Assembly (NCBI GenBank): GCA_041399085.1
Contig: JAWKTM010000034.1
Location: forward strand, 10,926 to 74,925
DNA from: JAWKTM01 sp041399085
GTDB taxonomy: Bacteria; Planctomycetota; Planctomycetia; Pirellulales; Pirellulaceae
Direction of reading: 5' to 3'
Length of the DNA stretch: 64,000 bases
Below the pieces are notes generated by a model. That model made no database searches. It was not told the origin of the DNA and worked only from the letters and a program-made list of their open reading frames with translations. How positions within the stretch are numbered: the stretch's first letter is position 1; each line of letters begins with the position of its first letter. Below are positions 1 through 10,473 of the stretch, piece by piece. A program made the position numbers and the translations under genes.

Positions 1-2184
1 GTCGGTGGAGTGGCTTGTCTCCGAGACGGGATGCAGCACGTCGATCGACATCGCGTTCGACGTTGATTCCCACAGAATGTCTCCCGCGTCAATTTCCTGA
101 AACAGCGCGCCCTGCTGTTCGACGGCCCGCTCGAATGTCGACAACGCCTCCGACCGCTCCGTGAACATCCAAGGCGACACACATACTTCCGCGACGGGAA
201 CGCGCTGCATCAATCCAGGAAGGATGTTGTAATGATCCGCGTCGGCATGTGAGATGATGGCTCGATCCACATGTTGAATTCCCATCTCCCACAGTGATTC
301 GGACACGATGCGTTCGCCGGTATCGGGTTGCCCCAATCGACCGCAGTCATACAGCCACACTTGGCCGTCGGGCAATTCGATCACTACACAACAACCATGT
401 CCCACCGAAAGAAAGGTGAGCCTCATTTCGTCATGGGTTGCCAGCCGCCACTGTCGCATTGCTGGCGGTGACGTTGTTAGCCCCACGGCGAGCCAGGCTA
501 TTAGCAGCAGACATAATATTGACCCGCGGGGGCGATATTGCGACAACACATACCACGCGCCGAGCAGCAGGTAGGTGATCACAACCCAGGACAAGGCAGG
601 GCCGGCAGTCCACACATGGCTATACGGAATGTGGCTGGCGAGCACTACGATCGCTTCCAACGCCGCGAAAGAACGGTCACATATCCAGCCAAACATTTCG
701 GCCAGCGGTGGCGCTACCGGGCCGGACAGCAAGACTCCGAAGCCGGAAAACAGGGCCAACGTGATTGGTATCCACACAATGGGATTCGCGATGATTGCCA
801 CCAGGGACACCAAATGAAAACGCTGCGACACGAGTGGCAGGGCAACCAGCCATACAAGCACGCTCGTAAGCCACAGTCGGAAACTCCAGCCGGCAATCGC
901 GCGTAGTGAGCGCGACCACCAGGGCCTCACCGATTCGATAAGTCGTTCGATCGGGTCTTCCGTCGGCCTAGGCAGCAGGAGCGGACCGCAGGCGGATAAG
1001 GTTGCCACGGCGAGAAACGAGAGTTGAGCTCCCGTTTGGAACAGCGAATCGGGATTGAGGGCCAGCACCAACAGACCCGCAGCGGCCAAGGTGTTGAATC
1101 CCAGCGTGGGGCGACCGAGGCAACGGCCGACGCAAATAACGCCGACTAACACGGCGGCGCGCATCACTGGCGGGCGAGCGTCGGTAAGCAGCGCGTAGGC
1201 CAGCACCAACCCCGCGGCCGCCATCCACGCAATACGGCGATGACGCAGGAAGAATCTGGCCGCGAACATTAGTCCCATAGCCAAAATCCCCACGTGCAAT
1301 CCCGAAATCGCCAGCAGATGGATCGTTCCAGCTTGCATGAACGATTCCGTGCGATCGCGATCGACTTGTTCGCGAAGCCCTAATAACACAGCGGCCGCCA
1401 ATCCGGCTTGCGTGCGACCCAGATAACGCCACAGCATGGAATTCCCACCAGCCCGCACCGCTTGTAGCCATCGCCAGGGAGACCAGGGACTGCCACGTTG
1501 GACTACTTGCACGGCGTCGGCCGATGTGGCGCGCAGCAAGAACAATCGCCGCTGCCCACGGTGAAATTTCGCTTCATCGAATTCGCCGGGATTATGGGAA
1601 CGAGATGGACGCCGCGCAAAGCCGGCAATGCGAAGTCGGTCGCCCGCTTGAATATCCAACGACGCGGCGTCCACGATCAGGCGAGTGCGTCCCGAACAAC
1701 TTTGCCACTCGTCTTCTTGGCGAACGGCCGTCACGCGCAGGTCGACCGAGCATCGTTCTTCCGACTCGCGTGTCGCCAGCGGGTTCGGCGGTGGCGCGGG
1801 CAGCAATCGAGGCCCACTCAACGCGACGCCTTCGATCATCGCCGGTTGGGAGTGCTCGCTGAGAGACCAAGCCAAGTCGTCCTTAGGAAACCAGCGCCAA
1901 CAAAGGTGATGCCAAGTCGCCGCCACCGATAACGCCACACATAGCAGCAGGAGACTGTTATAGAGTTCGCTATTATCAATCGTGTTATGATGGGATCGCG
2001 TATGGTTCCACCACCATACAAGCAAGCTGATGGCCGCCATAAATTGCCATAAGAAGAGTGGTGGCGTGAGAAACCGATCCACCAGCATTCCCGCCGCCGC
2101 GGCGCCAAGAACGACGACCAAAGGCTGATAAAGCGGTCTCGCTGCTACGGGTGACTCGGTATGTTCCGCTAGCACTTGGCTCAT
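1..2184 (-). CDS. comEC: ComEC/Rec2-family DNA uptake channel, C-terminus cut by window edge
   Basis: Open from ATG at 2184 to the first base of the window without a stop, giving the first 728 residues. ComEC forms the inner-membrane channel for transforming single-stranded DNA. Visible are a hydrophobic N-terminus, a DUF4131-like region, the hallmark HLLAISGLHVG starting at H289 that opens the polytopic Competence domain, many membrane helices, and then the start of a metallo-beta-lactamase-like domain with SHADADHYN (H646, D650 and H651 as likely metal ligands). The rest of that domain lies outside the window. It is divergent from the giant surface protein gene, with 391 bp between. A GGGAA sequence about ten bases before the ATG could be the ribosome binding site. 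The family is certain from the motif and domain order; DNA uptake in this organism is inferred from the family. Confidence 0.9.
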   Translation of the reverse strand, partial: MSQVLAEHTESPVAARPLYQPLVVVLGAAAAGMLVDRFLTPPLFLWQFMAAISLLVWWWNHTRSHHNTIDNSELYNSLLLLCVALSVAATWHHLCWRWFPKDDLAWSLSEHSQPAMIEGVALSGPRLLPAPPPNPLATRESEERCSVDLRVTAVRQEDEWQSCSGRTRLIVDAASLDIQAGDRLRIAGFARRPSRSHNPGEFDEAKFHRGQRRLFLLRATSADAVQVVQRGSPWSPWRWLQAVRAGGNSMLWRYLGRTQAGLAAAVLLGLREQVDRDRTESFMQAGTIHLLAISGLHVGILAMGLMFAARFFLRHRRIAWMAAAGLVLAYALLTDARPPVMRAAVLVGVICVGRCLGRPTLGFNTLAAAGLLVLALNPDSLFQTGAQLSFLAVATLSACGPLLLPRPTEDPIERLIESVRPWWSRSLRAIAGWSFRLWLTSVLVWLVALPLVSQRFHLVSLVAIIANPIVWIPITLALFSGFGVLLSGPVAPPLAEMFGWICDRSFAALEAIVVLASHIPYSHVWTAGPALSWVVITYLLLGAWYVLSQYRPRGSILCLLLIAWLAVGLTTSPPAMRQWRLATHDEMRLTFLSVGHGCCVVIELPDGQVWLYDCGRLGQPDTGERIVSESLWEMGIQHVDRAIISHADADHYNILPGLMQRVPVAEVCVSPWMFTERSEALSTFERAVEQQGALFQEIDAGDILWESTSNAMSIDVLHPVSETSHSTD

Positions 2185-2575
2185 GACAATTTGTTCCCGG
2201 CGAAGCTACGATCTACCCTTCCATCGGGCATCAATTAGTTGAACGCCCCCCATGTCGCCAGTCAAGGGAGCCGGGAATCGCGGGCAAAAAGAATGTATTG
2301 ATGTGCCTTCATCCGTTGCGTCGTGGGAAGAATTGGAATTTTGTGAGTAGGTCGATCTTTGTCTTTGACAATCGGATTTGAGTCCGATACATTCACGGCT
2401 GAATTTAAGCGCGGACCTGGGGGCTGGTGCTTGGCACAAGCGGCATTTGCAAATCGTACGGGCGAGTTCTCGCCGGTTTTTTGCCTCGCTTTCGCTGAAG
2501 TAACTCGCTACCGCGCAATTCGCTCTTTTCCTACGGCGGTTTCGGCCGCCATTCATTCTGGCGGGAAGTTCAACG
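2185..2575. other. Intergenic leader between divergent comEC and surface-protein genes
   Basis: There is no convincing gene here. On the + strand it holds a hairpin with 6-bp arms (ATCGGA/TCCGAT, 2371-2388), a small GCTT/AAGC hairpin near 2430, and a terminator-like hairpin with a T run at 2461-2482. The ATG of the surface protein lies about 95 bases beyond that T run, so these structures sit in its probable 5' leader. No known riboswitch class was recognised. Confidence 0.5.
2461..2482 (+). terminator. Intrinsic-terminator-like hairpin in the leader of the surface-protein gene
   Basis: GGCGA, a four-base loop GTTC, then TCGCC (2461-2474) is followed by CGG... and six Ts at 2477-2482. It points along the + strand, toward the ATG at 2576, and there is no + strand gene upstream within the window that it could end. 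It may be an attenuator or may end a short leader RNA. The stem is only 5 bp, so the call is moderate. Confidence 0.45.
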
Positions 2576-5500
2576 ATGCGCAAGCAAAACCAAGCGGGCC
2601 GAAAGTCTCGGACAGCAGGTCGACAACAGGCACTTTCTCAACGGGCGCGTCGCCGCACGATATTCGAACCGCTCGAAGATCGGCGGATGTTGGCGAGCGA
2701 CGCGTTACAGTTAGCCTACGCGCCGGGCACAACGAACGAATACATCGCGGCGAATCCCGATGCGATCGCTCCCGCAAGCGAGGCGGATTTCCATAGCGAC
2801 GACGATCACGTTCACGCGCACGTTGTGTTCGCGCCGGATACGCCGCAGGAGTACGTGGATTCGATTGAAGATCACGTGGGCCACGAATCCGAGGGCGATC
2901 CGAGCGTTGCTTCGCCGTTCACGCTCAGCGGACGCTGGAGCACAACGGCTTCCAGCGGCGGCGGTTGGGGACAAGGCGATCCGATTACGCTGACCTGGAG
3001 CATCGTGCCGGATGGCACAGCGATTCCCGCACTCGGCGGGATCAGTGGCGAATCCGCCGATCCAAGCAACTTGGTATCCTATCTCGGCTCGATTTACGGC
3101 GTGACGACGGCCAACAGCGACTACACGGACGAGCCTTGGTTCACTCACTTTGCCAGCGTTTTTGATCGCTGGAGCGAGGTGACGGGGATCACTTACGTTT
3201 ACGAGCCGAACGATGACGGAGCGGCATTTACCAACATCAGCAGCAGCGCGCCAGGCGTAGTGAACGTACGCGGCGACGTGCGTATTGGTGGGCATCGCAT
3301 CGACGGAAACTCCGGCGTTCTCGCCTACAACTTCTACCCCAATCATGGCGACATGGTGATCGACACGGCGGACAACTTTTATGCGACGACCGGCGGCAAC
3401 TCGATTCGTCTGCGAGACGTTCTGGCTCACGAAGCAGGTCACGGAATCGGTTTGGCGCACGTCGAATCCAACAATGCTGGCTTTCTGATGGAGCCGTTCA
3501 TCAATACGTCGTTCGATGGGCCGCAATTCGACGATATCTTGGGGGCTCAGCGGCATTACGGCGACGCCTACGAGAAGACTTTAAATAACACGGTCGCCGG
3601 GGCCACGCCGCTGGGCGCGGTCGCGTCTGGTTCGACGGTCACGATTGGCAGCAACGGCACGACCACGGCTGTCTCGCCGAGCGCCAATGATTTCGTCAGC
3701 ATCGACGATGAACAGGATGTGGACGTCTTCAGCTTTAGCGTCGCTTCGGCTTCGACCGTGGATCTGACGCTGACGCCAATCGGACCGACCTACAACCAAG
3801 GTCCGCAGGGCGGCACGCAGACAAGTTTCAACGCGGCCGCGCAAGGCAACTTGAATCTGGAACTACTCGACAGCAACGGTACGACCGTGTTGGCATTGGC
3901 GAATGTCAATGGAGTCGGCTCGCCCGAGGCAATTACCAATGCCAGTCTACCGGCGGCCGGAACTTACTACGCCCGCGTAACGGGAACAACCACCAATGCG
4001 GTGCAGATGTATCGGCTGGATGTCACCAATCAGACGGCGATCGTTCCCGAACTGTCGGTAAACGATGTGACGGTCGACGAGGACGCCGGGACGATGACCT
4101 TCACCGTGCAGTTGAGCGCGACGGTCGGCTCAAATGTGACGTTCGACTACGCCACCAGCGACGCGTCGGCTTTGGCCGGCAGCGACTACACGGCGGCGAG
4201 CGGTTCGGCCACGATTTCGTCCGGTTCTTTGAGCGTGCCGATCACGGTCAGCATTTTGGACGACGCGGTCAGCGAGCCGACCGAGACGTTTCAATTGACG
4301 TTATCGAACGTTGTTGGCGTAGCGGTCGCGGATGGCGTCGCAATTGGAACGATCAACGACGACGACGCTCCGGCTCTGACGCTCACAATCGCCGCCGGCT
4401 CGATTTCGGAAGCCGCCGGTGCCGGCGCTACGACGGCCACGGTCACTCGCAACACCGGCACATCGGGTCCGTTGACGGTGAATTTGTCGAGCAGCGATAC
4501 GAAAGCGAAGCGACCTCGCCTGCTTCGGTGGTCATTCAGATGAAGCGCCAGCTTCGGGTTACGCCCGACATTGACGCCAGGATGACTTTATCGCCGATGG
4601 CACTCGATTGTCACGATTTCGGCTTCCGCCACGGGGCACGCCGGGGCCAGCGACACGGTGGACGTGACAGACAACGATGTGGCGGGCGTCGTCGTCACGC
4701 CGACATCGGGTTTGCAAACGAGCGAATCGGGCGGCACGGCCACGTTCACGGTGGTGCTGACTTCACAGCCGCAACCCGACGTGTTGATCCGCATGGTCAG
4801 CAGCGATGTTAGCGAAGGAACGTTGAGCGCCAGCTCGCTGACGTTCAATGCCTCGAATTGGAACATCCCGCAAACCGTGACCGTCACGGGCGTGGACGAT
4901 CCGATTGTGGACGGCGATATCGCGTACACGGCGATTTTGTCGAATGTCGTCAGCAACGACTTGGATTACAGCGGCTTGAATCCGGCCGACGTTTCGTTGA
5001 CGAATCTGGACAACGATACGGCGGCGTTGACGTTGTCGATCGCGGCCGCGTCGATTTCGGAAGCCAACGGAGCGGCGGCGACGACGGCCACGATCACACG
5101 CAACACGCCAACCACGAGCTCGCTGATCGTGACGCTAACCAACAGCGACAGCAGCGAAATCTCCGTGCCGGCCTCGGTGGTTATTCCCAATGGGCAAAGC
5201 TCGGTGACGTTCAATCTCGACGCCGTGGACGATCTGTTGGCCGATGGAACCAAGACGGTGACTCTGACTGCTTCGGCCGCCGGGCATGCTTCCGCCAGCG
5301 ACACAGTGGACGTAACCGACAATGAAGTTGCGGCGCTGACCTTAGTGATCAATCCGTCGACCGTTTCCGAAACAGCCGGCGCGGCGGCGGCCACCGGTGT
5401 GGTGACTCGCAATACCGAGGACGTCAGCCAACCGCTGGTGGTGACGCTTTCTAGCAGCGACACGAGCGAAGCCACGTCGGCCGCGAGCGTAACGATACTT

Positions 5501-8500
5501 GCCGGGCAAACTTCGGCATCATTCGCGATCGACGCCGTGGACGACTTGTTGGACGATGGCTCGAAGGACGTCACATTCACGGCCGAAGCCAGCGGTTTCG
5601 ATTCCGGTTCGGACAATCTTCAAGTGACGGACAATGAAGTTCCCACGCTGAGTGTTTCGATTCAAGCCGCTTCGATCGTTGAATCGGCTGGCTCGGCGGC
5701 GACGACCGTTACGATCAGCCGCAACAGCGAGAACATTTCGAGCCCGCTGATCGTGACGTTGACCAGTGACGACACGTCCGAAGCTACGATCGTCGGTTCG
5801 GCGACGATCCCGTCCGGCGCGAGTTCCGTCACGGTCGACCTCGACGCCGTGGATGATGCGATCGTGGACGGCGATCAAACGGTTACGATCACCGCTTCCC
5901 AAGCGAACTTTACCTCGGGTAGCGATACGTTGATCGTGCAAGACGACGACGTGAAGACGTTGACGCTGACCGTTTCGCCAGCGACGTTCTCGGAAGCGGC
6001 TGGCTCGAACGCGGCTCTCGGCACGGTCACTCGAAACGATGGCGACCTGAGCAGCTCGCTGCTCGTGATGCTGACTAGCAGCGACACGAGCGAGGCGACC
6101 GTGCCGGCGACGGTGACGATCGACGCCGGTCAATCGTCGGCGACGTTCGCAATCGCGGCGGTCGATGATTTGATGGTCGACGGGACACAGCAAGTCACGT
6201 TCACCGCTTCGGCTGGTTTGACAGCGCCGTCGCACGTTTCGGGCACGTTCACGGTCGACGTGACGGACAACGATGGCCCGGCTCTGACGCTGGTTATCAA
6301 CTCGGCGTCGATCGGCGAAGCGGACGGCGCGGGCGCCACGACCGCCACGATCAGCCGCAACAGCAACACGGTGAGCGCGCTAACCGTGACGTTGACAAGC
6401 GGCGACACGTCCGAAGCTGCCGTGCCCGCGACCGTCGATATTTCGGCCGGCCAGAGTTCGGTCACATTCGCGATCGATGCGATCGACGACTTTATCGTCG
6501 ACGGCACGCAAACCGTCACGATCCTGGCTGAAGCTGCCGGTCACACCAGCGACAGCGGCTCGCTGGACGTCACCGACAACGACGTGGCGGGAATCGTCGT
6601 TTCACCGACAACTGGATTGATCACGACCGAAGCTGGCGGCACGGCGAACTTCACGGTCGTGCTCACTTCGCAACCAGCGGACGATGTGACGATCAGCTTG
6701 TCGGTCGACGATCCGAGCGAAGCGGCGCTGAGCACCGGGTCGCTCACGTTCACGGCAGCCAATTGGAACACCGCGCAAACGGTCACCGTCACGGGGCAGG
6801 ACGATGCGATCGTGGACGGCGACATGCCTTTCGTGGTGAACTTGAACGCGGCGGTCAGCAACGACGGCGACTACAACGGCATCGATCCGGATGACGTGGC
6901 GGGAACGAATCAAGACAACGATACGCCGACGCTGATCGTCACACTGGCCACCGACACGATTTCGGAGACTGGCCCCGGCAGCACGACGATTGGCACCGTC
7001 ACTCGCAACACGGATACTTCCGTGGCGTTGACGGTCAATCTCTTCCGCAGCGACGGCAGCGAAGCCAGCGTGCCCGCCACGGTCGAGATTCCGATCGGCG
7101 CTGCGTCCGCAACATTTATCGTTACGGCCGTCGATGATTTGATTGTCGATGGCACGCGCGACGTGATCGTCGGCGCTTCCTTGCTGGGATACGACGGCGT
7201 CGCTTCGTTGTTGCATGTGACCGACGATGACTTGCCTGGATTCACGATCACGCCCACCGACGGCAACACGACGGTCAACGAATCCGGATCGGCCGACACG
7301 TTCGACGTCGTGCTGTGGGCCGCGCCGATCGACGACGTGGTGCTCAACATCTCCAGCGGCGATGTGGGCGAGGCGACCGTCGGTCCAACCACGCTCACCT
7401 TTAATTCGACCAACTGGAACGTGCCGCAAACGGTCACGGTCACCGGCATCGACGATCCGGTGGACGATGGCGATCAGCTCACGTCCATCACCGTTGCGGT
7501 CAATACGGGTCTAACCGACGACGCCTGGGACGGCTTGGCGGCGCAGTCGGTCAATGTCACCACCGTCGACGACGACACGGCCGGCATCACGGTCACTCCG
7601 ACCACGGGACTGTTGCTCAGCGAAGCCGGGCAGACCGATACGGTCGACATCGTGTTGAACAGCCAGCCGACGGCGGACGTCACGATCAACGTGTCGGCCT
7701 CGCCCGTTGGCCAAGCGACCGTTTCCGTGTCGAGCGTCACGTTCACGCCGGCTAACTGGAACGTGGCCCAAACCGTGACGCTCGCGGCGATCGACGACGA
7801 CATCGACGAGGGAGCGACCGGCGTGGCGCTCATCACCGATCCGGCGAGCAGCGCCGACGCGAAGTACAACGGGCTGAACGCGATCGACGTCAATGGCTCG
7901 ATTTTGGATAACGACACGCGCGGCGTCGTTGTCTCGGCGATTTCCGGTCCGACGACCGAAAACGGCGTGACGGCCACGTTCACCGTGGTGCTCACGAGCC
8001 AACCGACCGGCAACGTTTCGATTCCGCTCGCCACCAGCGACGCGTCCGAGGGAACCGTGTCGGCCGTCTCGGTCGACTTCACGCCCGCGAATTGGAACAC
8101 AACGCAAACCATCACGGTCACCGGCGCGGATGATTCGATTGTCGACGGCGACGTCGCCTACTCGATCGTGACCGGCGCGATCGGCGGCAGCAGCGACTAT
8201 GCGGGCATCGACCCCGATGATGTGGCCGTCATGAACGAAGACGACGACGTGCTGACGTTAACGCTGAGCATCAATCCGGCGTCGGTCTCCGAAGCCGACG
8301 GCACCGGCGCCGCCACCGGCACGGTCACTCGCAACGATGGCGATCTCGGCAGCGAGTTGATTGTGACTTTGACCAGCAGCGACGCTTCCGCTGCCACGGT
8401 GGCGACGACCGTCACGATCGCGGCTGGCGAAACTTCGGCCACCTTCTCGATCGACGCCGTGGACGACGCGCTGATCGACGGCACGCAAACGACCACGATC

Positions 8501-9805
8501 ACCGCCGCGGCGACGAACTATGTTTCGGCCTCGGGCGATCTGGATGTCACGGACGACGACGGCATCGTCAACACCGCGCCCGAGATTCTCACGTTGGCGG
8601 CGGCGGGCTTCGACAACAAAGCGTTGCCGGGCGAACCGGTTGAGCTGACCGGCAGCTTTTCTGATTTGGATGTCGGCGACACGCACACGGTCATCGTCGC
8701 GTGGGGCGATGGCACAACGGAAACGTTGACGGCCGCTCAAGTCAACCAAGCGGATGATACGTTCGCCGCTTCGCACGTCTACGCGACCGGCGGGCTGTTC
8801 ACGATCGAGGTCACGGTCGTCGATTCACAGGCGGCTTCCGATACGGAGCAAACGGCGGCGGCGGTCACGGGTTTGCGTGTGACCGATGGCGGTGTGCTGC
8901 AGATTGTCGGCACGAATGAACGGGACGATGTGGATGTCAGCTTGGTGCTGGTCCGCGTGCCGCAGACCAGCAACTCGCGCGGTAACGGCAACGGGCGCGA
9001 CGACGATGACGACGATCGTGGCCGAGGGCGCGGTCGGGGTCGCGGCGATAATTTCACTTACGAGTTGAAGCTGCAAGTCGTCGCCGTCTTGGGCCGCGGT
9101 CGCGATCGAGTCGAGATTGTCGAGTACTTCGATCCCGAAGCCATTACGGCGATCGAAATCTATCTGTGCGACGGCAACGATCGGGCGACCGTGCTGGTGG
9201 ATGATTGCGACGATTCGGTAGCGGCGATTCCCACGACGGTCGATGCCGGAGATGGCAACGATCTGGTCTGGACCGGAGCGGGCAACGATCTTTTGATCGG
9301 CGGCGGCGGCAACGATTGGTTGCTCAGCGGCGACGGTGACGACGTGGTGCTGGGCGGCGCGGGCAACGACGGCATCGACGGCGGCGACGGCGACGATGCG
9401 TTGTCGGGCGGCGAAGGAAACGACGACATCTACGGCGGGCGCGGCAACGATCTGTTGATCGGCGGGCTCGGCCGGGATTGGCTATCGGGCGAACGAGACG
9501 ATGATTTGCTAGTTGCCATGCGTTGGACGGGCGAGGAGGACGAAGCCGCGCTGCTGGCGGTGCTGGCCGAATGGACTCGCACGGACGCCAGCTACGCCGA
9601 CAAGCTGGATCATCTGACCGGCGTCGCTCCGGGGTTGAACGGCAGCCACGTGCTGGACGATTCGACGCTGGAGGACGACGGCTCGCGCGACAATCTCGAA
9701 GGGGATTCGGGCCGCGACCTGTTCTTCGCCCAAATGGATGGCCGCCGTCGCGATCGGCTGCGAGACGACCGCTGGTACGAAGCGGTGTTTGACATCGACG
9801 GCTAA
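2576..9805 (+). CDS. Giant secreted matrixin-like / Calx-beta / PKD / RTX surface protein
   Basis: About 2,409 codons in one frame, interrupted only by a cluster of small indels at about 4505-4615 that leave and re-enter the same frame. The N-terminus is basic and carries FEPLEDRRMLASD, the planctomycete giant-protein signature. Residues ~180-330 form a matrixin-type (M10) metalloprotease domain with HEAGHGIGLAH at H285-H295 and a downstream LMEP Met-turn. A pre-peptidase-like beta domain follows, then about fourteen Calx-beta-type repeats (each ~100-115 residues, ending in DNDxA-like linkers) to ~8560, one PKD domain, an Arg/Gly/Asp-rich linker, and eight to nine RTX calcium-binding nonapeptides (9240-9500). 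It is probably an exported, calcium-stabilised adhesin or protease. A GGGAAG lies about nine bases before the ATG. The gene ends 40 bases before a strong hairpin. Substrate is unknown. Confidence 0.85.
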
Positions 9806-9844
9806 CGTCGCCGGCCGACCGCTCGACTCGGCCGCTTTCATTCC

Positions 9845-9877
9845 GCGCGCTTGGGCAATTCCGCCGCCCAAGCGCGC
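9845..9877 (+). terminator. 12-bp perfect-stem hairpin after the surface-protein gene
   Basis: The arms GCGCGCTTGGGC (9845-9856) and GCCCAAGCGCGC (9866-9877) are exact reverse complements around a nine-base loop. The hairpin starts 40 bases after the stop codon of the giant gene. There is no T run, so it may act in termination or as 3'-end protection. Its right arm overlaps the first unit of the 21-bp repeat array. Confidence 0.6.
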
Positions 9878-10184
9878 ATCGACACCGTGCAGCCGCGCAT
9901 CGACACCGTGCAGCCGCGCATCGACATCGTGCAGCCGCGCATCGACACCGTGCAGGCGCGCATCGGCACCGTGCAGCCGCGCATCGGCACCGTGCAGCCG
10001 CGCATCGGCATCGTGCAGCCGCATCGGCATCGTGCAGCCGCGCATCGACCATCGTGCAGCCGCAAACATCGGCATAGTGCCGCGCATCGACATCGTGCAG
10101 CCGCACATCGGCATCGTGCAGCCAAACATCGACATCGTGCAGCCAAACATCGGCATCGTGCAGCCAAACATCGGCATCGTACCG
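9873..10184. repeat. Fifteen-unit 21-bp tandem repeat (minisatellite)
   Basis: Consecutive units share the core GCATCGACACCGTGCAGC. Units 1-7 (9873-10019) are exactly 21 bp. Units 8-10 vary from 19 to 22 bp, units 11-14 are again 21 bp, and the last is partial. The first half of the array uses a CGCGCATCG start and the end uses CAAACATCG, a gradient expected from local duplication followed by drift. A/G and C/T changes recur at the same two positions. It occupies the middle of a 668-bp gene-free gap (9806-10473). The remainder of that gap, 10185-10473, shows nothing recognisable. The period equals two turns of B-DNA. Function is unknown. Confidence 0.9.
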
Positions 10185-10473
10185 ACGGGAAACGCCGCGT
10201 GTCGGCCAAAATGACGCGACGCGACGAACTGAATGCGACACCGCGACGCATTCGGTCGATCTTGAGAATTCCGAATCGCGTGGCTAGGGTGGAACTTGGC
10301 TCGGACCGGCAAACGCCTCGGTCCGCCGCCGGCCTGCCTTCCCCGCGGTGGCGAACGCTTTTCGACACGCCGCGTTCCCCTTCGCAATTCGATCGAACGC
10401 GGTCGCCTCGGAATTCGCCGCGCCGCTTCGCTCCCACCGATTTTTCCCGCTCGTCACGAGGTTTCGATTCACG

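Noticed and set aside
2359..2796. 145-codon frame upstream of and overlapping the surface-protein start
   Set aside because: It overlaps the well-supported secreted protein in another frame, contains the terminator-like hairpin, and resembles no protein.
9873..10184. 21-bp repeats as a CRISPR array
   Set aside because: Units are directly joined with no spacers, are too short, and no cas genes are nearby.
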